A stretch of DNA of 64,000 bases from Struthidea cinerea. Taxonomy: Eukaryota > Chordata > Aves > Passeriformes > Corcoracidae. The position numbers and the translations under genes are program-made. Of the stretch, positions 51,236 through 60,800 are shown one piece after another; position 1 is the stretch's first letter; every line of letters starts with the position of its first letter. Under the pieces are notes generated by a model that was not told the DNA's origin, did not search any database, and saw only the letters and a program-made list of their open reading frames with translations. The DNA is taken from the NCBI GenBank assembly GCA_013397865.1, contig VZTI01005024.1:1010791-1074790 (forward strand), read 5' to 3'.

Positions 51236-54120
51236 CCCAATACAAACCCAGTAAAAATAATATAATATATTATTATTGATTTAAATTTAATATTAGGGGT
51301 TTCTTAAAGATGACTTGTAGTTTGGGCTTGGACATATGGGACGCTGAGAGAAAGATAATATCCTGCATAATTCTTTATTTTTGATCTGTATTAGTTGTTT
51401 GAGCCTCAGTATGGGCTGTGTCAATCCCTGTGTTAGCACTTTATTGTCGTACACACGCTCTGTAGTTGTTACTGGCTTTAAATAGCCTTTTGTTCCACAG
51501 TAAAGTAAAAGAATAATAAGAAAAAAGGTAATGTAGAATGATGTGCAGTGTCTAATAGTTTCAGTCGCTACACTGTTAGATTTTCTTATTTGTTTTATTT
51601 TGGCTGCAGTCACTGTAATATTTTGGCTACAATACTTGCAGATGGAAACGAAGCACAGATGTGCCAATATAGGCTCCAGGTTTGTGAGTATACACATTTT
51701 TATTGCAAATAGAGCAAATAGCTTTCCCTGAATTATCCAAGATGAGGTTGAAAAAGTGCCATATTTAAAAGACTTCCTTTTGGGAACAGTTGGAACTCCA
51801 TGTGCAACTGCACTTTGAATGGAAGATTATTTTTTGATGCTGTTTTGGGGCAAATCTGTTTCTTTTAGTATTGTAGTCATTACTGTGATTTTCTTGAGAA
51901 GATGTGCATTGCCTACATGAGTTCCCTCGGACACAGCAGCAGTAGACAGAGCAGAAGCATATTTATCTAACTCAAGAACAACAGTATCCATTTGAACTCT
52001 TGCTGAGCATAACTCTGCTTCATCAGGACACCAGCTGATTTTACACATCTTGAAAGCTTTTGGGAATCATGATCATTGATGGTTTTACATTTTACAAGAT
52101 TAGAATTTTGAATTGATTCTCTCATTCAAATTCATGACCAAAATTAAGTGCTTTAGACAGTTTTACTTCTGTTTTTGAAAGATTTGTGGCCTGCTTCATA
52201 CTTTTTTTTCCCAGTGACTCCATAAAAACTTAATTGTAAGGGTGATTTGGTCTCAGACCTTCAGCCTTCTGTCTTTTCTTGGTCTTTCCAACCAATTTCG
52301 GTAAGATTACATAACAGAACCAACTTGAGAAATAAGTATTTTCTAGGAAAAAAAAAATAGACAAAAATAATTAACATCTGATTGAATATGCAAGAAATTA
52401 AATGGCAAAATATGACAAATGACAAGCTATTTCATATAAGTAGTTTTGGTTTGGTTTTCTAGTTTCACAGCCTAATACTTGAAACACTATATGTTCCTAA
52501 CTGATATTTAATGTTTTCTCTTTACTACATTAATATTTAAAGAAGCCTAAAGAGTCCTTGCTTTTAAAATATTCATGACTGCTGCTCTTTTATGTGAAAC
52601 AAATTTCAAAGGAAGAATCCCTAATTCACTTATTAACCAATTCACATGTCTTCTCACTTGCCTAAGCAATTTTTAGTGGTTTTATCCATTAATCTGAGTC
52701 GAAGTGCAAATCTGATAATTTCACTGAAGTAACAAATATCGGGTAGATTTACATTTGGGAGTATGGCAAACTATTTTTTTTCAGCTTTCTTATTGACACT
52801 GGAACTACATAACTTGGAAAAACAGGCATATTTTAAGGGAAAAAAATTATTGGAAAGAGTTAATGTTTATCTGAAACATATTTTCTAAGCTTACTTCTAG
52901 TCTCCAGAAAGGTGCTTTGATGTCTTTTAATACCAAATATTAGAACACTATTCTAGAGGGTTTAGCAGCGCAGGACTCTCATGAAATGTAAAGGTAAAAA
53001 CTTCCTTGTGTAACCAAACAGCTCTTTTTTCCCTGGTGAGACTGTGTCCCATGGAATAGCCGGGTGGCAGAGTTCACATGTTCATTCAACGCTGCTAGTG
53101 TGATGGAAAGAATACCAACTTCTTTTGATATGAGTACCAGAATGGATGGAGACTCAGAGGCTGCCTCATTGTTTCACATGGAGAGCAAGTAACAGCTGCT
53201 GGTCCTCTGGTCTCTACTGCTCTGGTCTGAGTTTACCTTGGCAGCATGAGCATGACAAGCTCATATCCCATTATTAGCAATATTCAAACAGGGCTTCCCT
53301 TACTCTTGTTTTCATTTTCAAATGTAGCTTGTGAAATTTACTCTGCTTTTCAGATGAGCATCACAAGAGACTGATGCCAATCTGCAGAAGATTTTCCTCC
53401 AGCAATCTATGTTTGAGCCCATGGCAGAGTCTGCAGGCAGTTTTTTGGCAGCATCAGAGATACTTCTGTGTTTGCCACTTAATTAACTGTTGATGGACCA
53501 TCTGGGCAGCTTATTCTTTATGCATGTATTTTTTTCTTTGGCTCACCTTGGAATCTGTATAAGCAATGCACATTCTTTTATTTAAGAATTTAAGACTTCA
53601 AGAAAAGAGGGTGAAATTGGTTAAAATTGATTTTACAATCTTTTTATCCCTAAAATACCTAAACAATTGTTTATCTTATTTCTTAGGGAGAAATCTGCAC
53701 ACAATATTCCATTAATGTCTTAATTTGTTATTATGGGATTTCAGAAGACGGTGAAAACCCAAAAGGTAATTTTAAACAGGAAGTGGGGAAAAGTTCAGAT
53801 AAAATGTTTTTCACTACCTAAAACACATGACCGTGCAAAAACTCTGGTGTAACAAATATACAATAGAAGTCATCCTAGCCTTATTTTTAAAAGCTCTAGC
53901 TTCTAAATCAGGATCTAATTAATGAGTGCCTGTTTTGAAGATATTGAAAATAAATGCCTGATTTCAGGGCTGATGCCTTCAGATAAAGCAAAACTAATTT
54001 AAGTCCTGTGGAAAAAAAAAACCCTGAAAGGAATCCAAATAATAATATTTTTAAAAAATAGACATGTCCACATTTATCTCACTTTTTTTCCCTGGATAAA
54101 CCCATTTTCATATTTTATCT

Positions 54121-54240
54121 TGTTTGGTTGGGGTTTTTTCTGCTGTTGTTATTGCTTCTATTTTATGTTATTGCTTTCTATTCTATGGTGCTTTTAGTTT
54201 GTTTGTTAGTTTGTTGGTTTGGTTTGTTTGCTTGTCTGTT
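54121..54240 (+). repeat. T/G-rich low-complexity tract
   Basis: TTTGT and GGTTTGG units dominate the plus strand. Two overlapping short frames through it are hydrophobic, Phe/Leu/Cys-rich artefacts. Confidence 0.75.
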
Positions 54241-55769
54241 TCTTCTGGGACTTTTGCTTACTATAGAGCAGAGATCATTCAAAAGCCACGAGGCCAGCCA
54301 AGTGTTGTCTCATACCTTCAAGCAGGTGTTTGGCAATATTACCAGTCATTTCAAATCCCTTTTTGGACATATTGAAACCTGAATGCCACGTTCACTTAGT
54401 ACACCTAGGAGTATTTAAAAAATATTTTCCATTATAGTAAAAACACACTTCATGGCTTCAGCACCGTAGAATCTGGAAATAGTGAATGGTTTGCACTTAC
54501 AGCTGCGATTAGATAAGTTACTGAGTTAATATAAAAAATAATCTTTTCAATGTCAAATGCTAAGAAACAATCATACTTCATATACATCATGATAACAAAA
54601 GTGGTCAAAAAGGATGGTAGAAGATATATATGTATAAATACATGATTCAAGAGCGACAAACAAGAGTTTAGCTTAGAAACAGAAGTTTTAAAGTAAACTT
54701 CCTGGATATGAATCTTCCTATGCTATTTAATTTCTGAATAGTACATTTTAAAAATTCCTTTGCTTTGACAATTTTTCTTTCTTTTTCTGAAGCAGGCTCA
54801 TTTAAAAAAAGAAAACAGATAGAAATACATGGAATACAACAGAAAAAATCTAAATTGGAATTTAGGACCAAATTTTTAGTGTCATAAACTATGTTTAAGT
54901 TATCATATTATTCCTGAAATTACTCAAATTCTTGTGGATCTTTCAACTTAAGTTTTCCTAAGTCTCCATAAAAAAGTTCCTAAGTCAAAAAAAAAACCAA
55001 CAGAGGAGAACATCCACTTTCAGAAAATACCTAATTTTGCAGAATCAGGAACAGCTTATTAGAAATATTCTGATGTTCTAATGTCTTTGTGACATTTGTG
55101 ATATATTTTTTAGTTGGAATTGGTGTTAATTTTTGATGACTTTCCCCTTCTTCACCTATATCTTTGAACTTAATTTGAATTATTTCAAGTATTTGTAGGT
55201 TCCAGTGAAGTCAATGGAACTTGCAATGCTGACCATATTTCCTTAAAGGGCTCTAAATCAGAAGGAAAATAAGTGAACTTTAGTTTTGCTTCATAGATAA
55301 TCTGACAAGATGTCTACATCTTGCTCCAGCACTATGTTCCAGAAGTAACTGGAAGATAAACCCCATCCTCTGACATATGGAGTTGCTATTTGAATTAGGC
55401 GTGGTAGTAATTTAATTTGTAATCCATACAGGATATTTAATTTTGTTTCATTTTATTAACCTCATGCAAGTTGTGACATTCTAACTTGCACTTCATTAAT
55501 AAATAAGTATCTGAACACAGTTTTTGTACTTTGTTGTACTTATAATCCCTAATCTGTTTTAGGTGATGTCACTGTATGTCATGCTCCTATTTTTGCCTTA
55601 AGAGATCCTACAGAGACTCTGAGCCACTTACCAGAGATCAGCAGTGTACACCTTCTTATCTTCACAATGTTACAAAGCCAGACAGATTAATTTTAAAGCT
55701 CTTCAGCCTAAATAAGCTTTGCTGCTTTTCCTTGTTATTATTTATTATTTGCATTAATACAGGGCCTAG

Positions 55770-56289
55770 AATTAGGCTAAGACAGCTGGAAGATTTTATG
55801 GCTAGTATCCTGCTGGATGAAATGTCCAGCGCACAGCTGGATAAACACATCATGTCATGGGTGAGCAGCTGGCTCCCGGGTGGAGCACAAAGTATTACAG
55901 TGAATGGGGTGACATCAGACCGGGGACCTGTGACTAGTGGGGTTCCACAGGGCTCCATCCTCACCCCTGTGCTCTTTAGCATCTTCACAAATGACTTGGA
56001 CACAGAACTGGAAGGGATACTGAGCAATTTTCCAGACGATACAAAACTGGGAGGAGCTGTTGATGCCCTTGAAGGCAGGGAGGCCCTGCAGAGAGCCCTT
56101 GACAAATCAGAGGGCTGGGCAATCACCAACCATAGAAGTTCAACAAGGGAAAGTGCTGGATTCTGCACCTGGGATGGGGCAAGCCTGGATGTATGCACAG
56201 ACTGGGGAATGAGATGCTGGAAAGCAGTGCCATGGAAAGGGACCTGGGGGCCCTGGTCAATGGCAGTTGAATGTGAGTCAGCAGTGCCC
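55770..56289 (+). pseudogene. CR1 ORF2 reverse-transcriptase fragment, frameshifted
   Basis: This is the coding remnant of the CR1 ORF2 protein: the central part of the reverse-transcriptase domain containing the GVPQGS block and the FxDD catalytic block. The endonuclease domain and the N-terminal half of the reverse transcriptase are absent. At least two frameshifts occur (between about 56120 and 56139, and near 56265), and the C-terminal region falls in the N gap. It cannot encode a working enzyme. A long computed frame across 55576-57033 is open only because N is translated as unknown residues. Confidence 0.9.
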
Positions 56290-56813
56290 NNNNNNNNNNN
56301 NNNNNNNNNNNNNNNNNNNNNNNNNNNNNNNNNNNNNNNNNNNNNNNNNNNNNNNNNNNNNNNNNNNNNNNNNNNNNNNNNNNNNNNNNNNNNNNNNNNN
56401 NNNNNNNNNNNNNNNNNNNNNNNNNNNNNNNNNNNNNNNNNNNNNNNNNNNNNNNNNNNNNNNNNNNNNNNNNNNNNNNNNNNNNNNNNNNNNNNNNNNN
56501 NNNNNNNNNNNNNNNNNNNNNNNNNNNNNNNNNNNNNNNNNNNNNNNNNNNNNNNNNNNNNNNNNNNNNNNNNNNNNNNNNNNNNNNNNNNNNNNNNNNN
56601 NNNNNNNNNNNNNNNNNNNNNNNNNNNNNNNNNNNNNNNNNNNNNNNNNNNNNNNNNNNNNNNNNNNNNNNNNNNNNNNNNNNNNNNNNNNNNNNNNNNN
56701 NNNNNNNNNNNNNNNNNNNNNNNNNNNNNNNNNNNNNNNNNNNNNNNNNNNNNNNNNNNNNNNNNNNNNNNNNNNNNNNNNNNNNNNNNNNNNNNNNNNN
56801 NNNNNNNNNNNNN
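56290..56813. other. Assembly gap (524 N)
   Basis: A run of 524 N lies inside the CR1 fragment. From the family layout and the copy at 6.84 kb, I estimate that roughly 340-370 bases of CR1 are missing, so the N count may be an imprecise size estimate. Confidence 1.
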
Positions 56814-57146
56814 GGTGACCAGTGACAGGACCCATGGGAATGGCCTGAAGGTGTGTTGGGGAGGATTAAGTTGGGTATTAGAAAAAGACTTTTCACCCAG
56901 AGGGTGGTTGGGTGCTGGACCAGGCTGCCCAGGGAAGTGGTCACATCACCAGCCTGACAGAGTTCAAGAAGTGTTTGGACAATGCTCTCAGGCACAAGGT
57001 GTGACTTTTGGGGATGGTGCTGTGCAGAGCTAAGAGTTGGACTCAATGATCCTTGTGGGTCCCTTCCAACCCAGCATATTCCATGATTCTGTGGTAGCTC
57101 ACACCTTATCTAATCATACAGGCTGCAACCAAATAAAAGAAAAAAA

Positions 57147-57152
57147 GAGAAC
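57147..57152 (+). repeat. Target-site duplication GAGAAC, left copy
   Basis: GAGAAC directly precedes TGCGTCGC and is repeated at 57798-57803. The shared sequence extends leftwards to AAAAGAGAAC, so the duplication length is ambiguous. Six bases is preferred on family grounds. Confidence 0.7.
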
Positions 57153-57292
57153 TGCGTCGCTGCCACGGGCCGCCCGGTGGCCTGGCAGGAGGCAAGGCGG
57201 TGTCCTGGTCGGCGACCAAAGGGACACAGTCCTCGTGGCTGGTCGGAGCGCTCTGCTCAGAGGCACACAAAGGAGCAGGCTGCAGCTTGGAT

Positions 57293-57305
57293 GTTGCCTA
57301 GCAAC
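57293..57305. promoter_or_regulatory. RFX-type X-box motif within the LTR
   Basis: GTTGCCTAGCAAC fits the X-box pattern RYYNYY-N-RRNRAC bound by RFX transcription factors and is nearly palindromic. It lies in the putative U5 of the minus-strand LTR. Binding is an inference from the motif only. Confidence 0.5.
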
Positions 57306-57357
57306 GGGATGGCGGCGAAGGAGGCAGAGGGACCTCTCTGGTGCTTTCAAATCCAGC

Positions 57358-57363
57358 TTTATT
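57358..57363 (-). terminator. Polyadenylation signal AATAAA of the minus-strand LTR
   Basis: The minus strand reads TTACCAATAAAGCTGG, about 80 bp downstream of the TATA-like motif. The ACCAATAAA context resembles GCCAATAAA in the 29.43-kb LTR. Confidence 0.75.
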
Positions 57364-57797
57364 GGTAACAAAAGTAACAAGGAGCTTCAAAGCTGAAGGG
57401 GAAGCACGAGATAAGGCAGGGGAGGAACCCGAGAAGCCTTTTTATGGTGCTCTAAAAGAGGGAGGAACTAAGGGAAACAGTCCAATAGGGAGATGATGGG
57501 GGTGACAGGTGCCAATAGGGAAAGGAACAGGGGAGAACTTTCTGGAACTTATACATAGGCAATTAAACTAATAAATATACATAAACAGATGAACCAATAA
57601 GGACTAAAGAACAAGAGAAGGGTCTAGAAAGAGGGGAGGAGATGTGGCAGTGGCAATCACCCAGAAGAGGATGGCCTTAGGTCTGATGGTCATCCTATGA
57701 GCTGGCCTCAGACCTGCCCTCGGGATCGAAGTCAGGAGCAGGAAAATTGATCCACTCAATGACATCCAGCCCCGAGGTGGGCTGGGTCACCGCAAAA

Positions 57798-57803
57798 GAG
57801 AAC
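57798..57803 (+). repeat. Target-site duplication GAGAAC, right copy
   Basis: This is the right flank of the minus-strand LTR, matching 57147-57152. Confidence 0.7.
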
Positions 57804-60800
57804 ATAGTATTTTTAAAACAGAAGTAGTAGATAAGCCATAAAAATGGTATAATTCATGTATATATTGACAATAACAAGTGCTGTCTGATCTTTCTGAACC
57901 TTTTAGGGGATGCAAATTTAGCCATGGATTCTGAAATTGGATCTTCACAAACAAACTCCATGGACATGTCTTTTGGGAGTTTCCATGAATGAAGTGCCCC
58001 TCTTCAGAACATTACTCTATGCCTTTGTAAATATAACATTGCAAAATTAGGTCAGTTCATTAGGAGCATTCAGAGGCATGTAAAGCCATTTCATATCCTA
58101 CTAGAACAAGAAATGCACATATTCGTGTACTCCCAAAACCTTAACACCTCTTCCCCCGACTGAAGAAGAAACAACAAAGGAAAAAAGTTTCTTTTGGTTA
58201 TTTGAATTTTGTGGAATTTTATTGGAATTTATTTGCATTTTATTGGAATGCCATGAACACTAGACATGAAGCCACAGTACTTAGATCTAAAAAAGTGAAG
58301 TAGTATCTGAATTGTAATTTCTCATAGAATCAAGGTCCTTGGTTCTCATACACAGTTCTAAAAGTGTTTTCTAGCCCCTGTACAGCTGGGACTGAAAACT
58401 GTTCCCACTTCCTTATTCTCAGTCATTGAAAAGTTCAGTAAGTGTTGAGCAGAATTCTGAAAGCTTATTCTTTGGTCTAGGCACTTATTGTTGTGACAAG
58501 AATTTTTTCCCTTAATATCAAGGAGGAGGGAGAAGAAAAGAAGATAATTTCCTGAAAAGCAATTTCATTGGGCACTGCTTTCTTTTTACAGTTGTTACGA
58601 GGTTGTGAATGTTAAGAGCAATAAAGTGATATTGGCAAGTAATTACTCCTTTATGGGTACCATTTGCATTTGATGCATGCTGGTAGACAGGTAATGATTA
58701 TCCCAGAAACTTCCCTTACAGCTGCATTCATGCTCCTAATCTTTGTTATAAAGCATGCTTAAAGTTTTTATTATATTTTCAATAAAAACATGAATATAGG
58801 GAGACAGGTACTCCCACAGGATGATATATGTCTGTTTGTTGAAGATACGTATAGGACAAAAGAAATTTCTAGTATGACTAGACTCAGAAGTAACACCTTA
58901 ACGTTATGTGCATTAATCAGGTAGAAGTAATCTGAACCTCTGGAAACAATCTTTAAAAGCAAAATCTGCATTTTCTACTGTTGGGCTACTAATTTGTAAA
59001 TTATTCTTATTTTTGTCTTTTGAGTTTTTTTCTTTTAATTAAAAAATTGCAAATACTTCTAAACACATTGAAAATCAGTTTTAACTGTATTTTTATTGTG
59101 TATATTCCTTTCAATGCAGCACTTGTTATTTTGTATCAGTCATCTTTAAAGCATGTGATGAAATGCTCAGACTTCTCCTAAAGGAGATTCAGTATCAGTT
59201 GCACTGTTTAAAAACTAGACATGTAACAACAAATAATACAGAAACATGGTTTTTGTTTTGTTTTCATTGGGGTTTTCAGGCATTGAGCTCTCTAAATATA
59301 TTTGATGTTGGCCTTACAGAATTGCTGGCTGGTTTTCAGATGTTTTATTTTAATGGAAGGTTAACTCAGTGAAAAATAAAGGGCTCAACTCAGCAGAAAA
59401 TTCTAGTTGAATGAACAAATTCATTTTCCATGCATACCATATTAGCTTACTATAGACTTTATAAACTAAATTCTTCCAAAAATATAAATGAACTAGAGGC
59501 TATGCAATTCAAATTGAGACAAGGATTTAAACATCTGTCACAATGGTAGATTTAAAACATGCATCTAAATAAGGTCATAATTATAGTCTGATGCACAAAA
59601 AATATCACAATAATAAAAGAAGTATAAAAATAGGAGTGTATTATGCATTTGTACGATGTATTTGCACAGCAAATGAGAGGAATTTCAGAATGATGTTGCT
59701 AAGACTTATGAGAATCTTTTTACATAATTCATCACTGTGCAATACATTCTGCTTTTAAACAGGGAGACAAGCACAACACTAAAGTCTGAGGCTTTAAATG
59801 GAAGTTTAAGACATAGCATAATATTTGATTCCTTAGTATTCTGCTTTAGTTCTATTGTATGATTATGACAGTTACTCATCAAAGAAAGAAATAAATTTTC
59901 CTGGTAAGCTGAATTGTATTTGCCTTTTTTTTTTTTTTTTTAATTAAGATATAATGTGATACTACAAGGATGTGTTAAACTGTGTATGTTGCCTGCTTCA
60001 CTTGGAGTAAAATGCCATTATATCTGTATAGAACCAAATATGATTTCATAGGAAAAATCTCTAGATTGGAACTTTCTGCATAAGTGAGTACAGGTAAGGC
60101 CAAGCCAACAAGATTCAGCAAAAAGAGCTACTAGCAAGGATGAGAGCTAGATGTTTATGTGATATTTTTTTCAGTTTTAAGAAGTGTTATGCTCTTGGTT
60201 TTATTTTGATGAATTACAGAAACACAGAAACAATAATTTCAGTGTAGTATCCTAATTTTCTCCATTTTACATTCAGATTTAGCTCCATGTTTGCTGACAG
60301 AAAATATTTTTGCTTATTTCCCTTTCCAGAAAAAAAATATAACTTCATGCACAAAAAACCATATTCGAACTTAGAGATTCACACCACAAAACTCATCTAT
60401 TAGCTGTTTTCCATAGACAGAGGCGAAACTGGTTTGGTTTTATATCCAGAAGCTGGTGACACAATAAACCATGTACTCTTACTTCCCACACCCTTCAAAA
60501 TAAATTGTTTAATGTAGTACTTTAAGCTTGCAAAAATTAGAAGCTTTATTGAAGATGCACAGTGCTAGAGATCACAGATGCATTAAGATATATGATTTAA
60601 AAAAAATAAAGAGAGTGCATAATATAATCAACCTGATTGAATTCTGTTCAAATGGGTTGAACCAATGCTCTTCAGGATTTCTTTGAAGAGCTATATTATT
60701 GTGTAGGGAAAAGGCACAACTGCAAGAATTAAAAAAAAAAAAATAGTGTAAAATATCTTTTGCACTGTGAATGAGTTTATTTGCATATCTCCATTGGGCA

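Larger units (their letters stand above)
49843..55759. other. Unannotated DNA, no supported gene
   Basis: No gene is supported. G/T- and T-rich tracts lie at about 50218-50301 and 54121-54240. An 18-bp direct repeat (ATAAATGAATAAATAAAA) occurs at 51185-51202 and 51218-51235. A 134-codon minus-strand frame at 51293-51697 shows no recognisable domain. Confidence 0.55.
55770..57094 (+). mobile_element. CR1 LINE fragment with partial reverse transcriptase and an assembly gap
   Basis: This 5'-truncated CR1 starts within the reverse-transcriptase domain. The plus-strand frame encodes a CR1-like segment (ILLDEMSS, WVSSWL, VNGV, PVTSGVPQGSILTPVLF), with the GVPQGS motif at 55939-55956. The catalytic-site block reads FPDD at 56029-56040 where CR1 usually has FADD; the two aspartates remain. 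The frame holds to about 56120, then the homologous reading (FNKGKCWILHLG, from 56139) moves to another frame. A second shift lies just before the gap, where QLNVSQQC is read in yet another frame. After 524 N, CR1 resumes at 56814 with the GGTGACCAGTGACAGGA segment. It ends with the same 3' UTR type as the 6.84-kb copy, finishing ATTCTGTGG at 57094. It is a decayed, inactive copy. The left boundary is approximate. Confidence 0.93.
57153..57797 (-). mobile_element. Complete solo LTR, minus strand (class II / ERVK-like)
   Basis: Read on the minus strand, this 645-bp element begins TTTTGCGGTGACCC and ends CCGTGGCAGCGACGCA. GAGAAC flanks it on both sides, which fits a 6-bp class II duplication. 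Minus-strand anatomy: CCAAT-type motifs (plus-strand CCAATAG/CCAATAAGG, i.e. the reverse orientation, at about 57482, 57513 and 57595), a TATA-like CATAAAAAGG near 57438-57446, and CCAATAAA with AATAAA at 57358-57363. The putative U5 is GC-rich and contains an RFX-type X-box. No internal retroviral genes adjoin it. The start TTTTGCGGTGA resembles TGTTGCGGTGA of the 29.43-kb LTR, suggesting a related family whose terminal TG has mutated here. If the terminus is instead TGCGG, the duplication would be 9-10 bp, which is unusual for a retrovirus. Confidence 0.82.

Noticed and set aside
55576..57046. Long open frames on both strands (up to 485 codons)
   Set aside because: They are open only because 524 N are translated as unknown residues. 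The real CR1 reading frame is broken by frameshifts on the left of the gap.
29424..57803. A single provirus bounded by the LTRs at 29.4 and 57.15 kb
   Set aside because: The LTRs are in opposite orientation, 27 kb apart, with different target duplications and no gag, pol or env sequence recognised between them. Each is an independent solo LTR.
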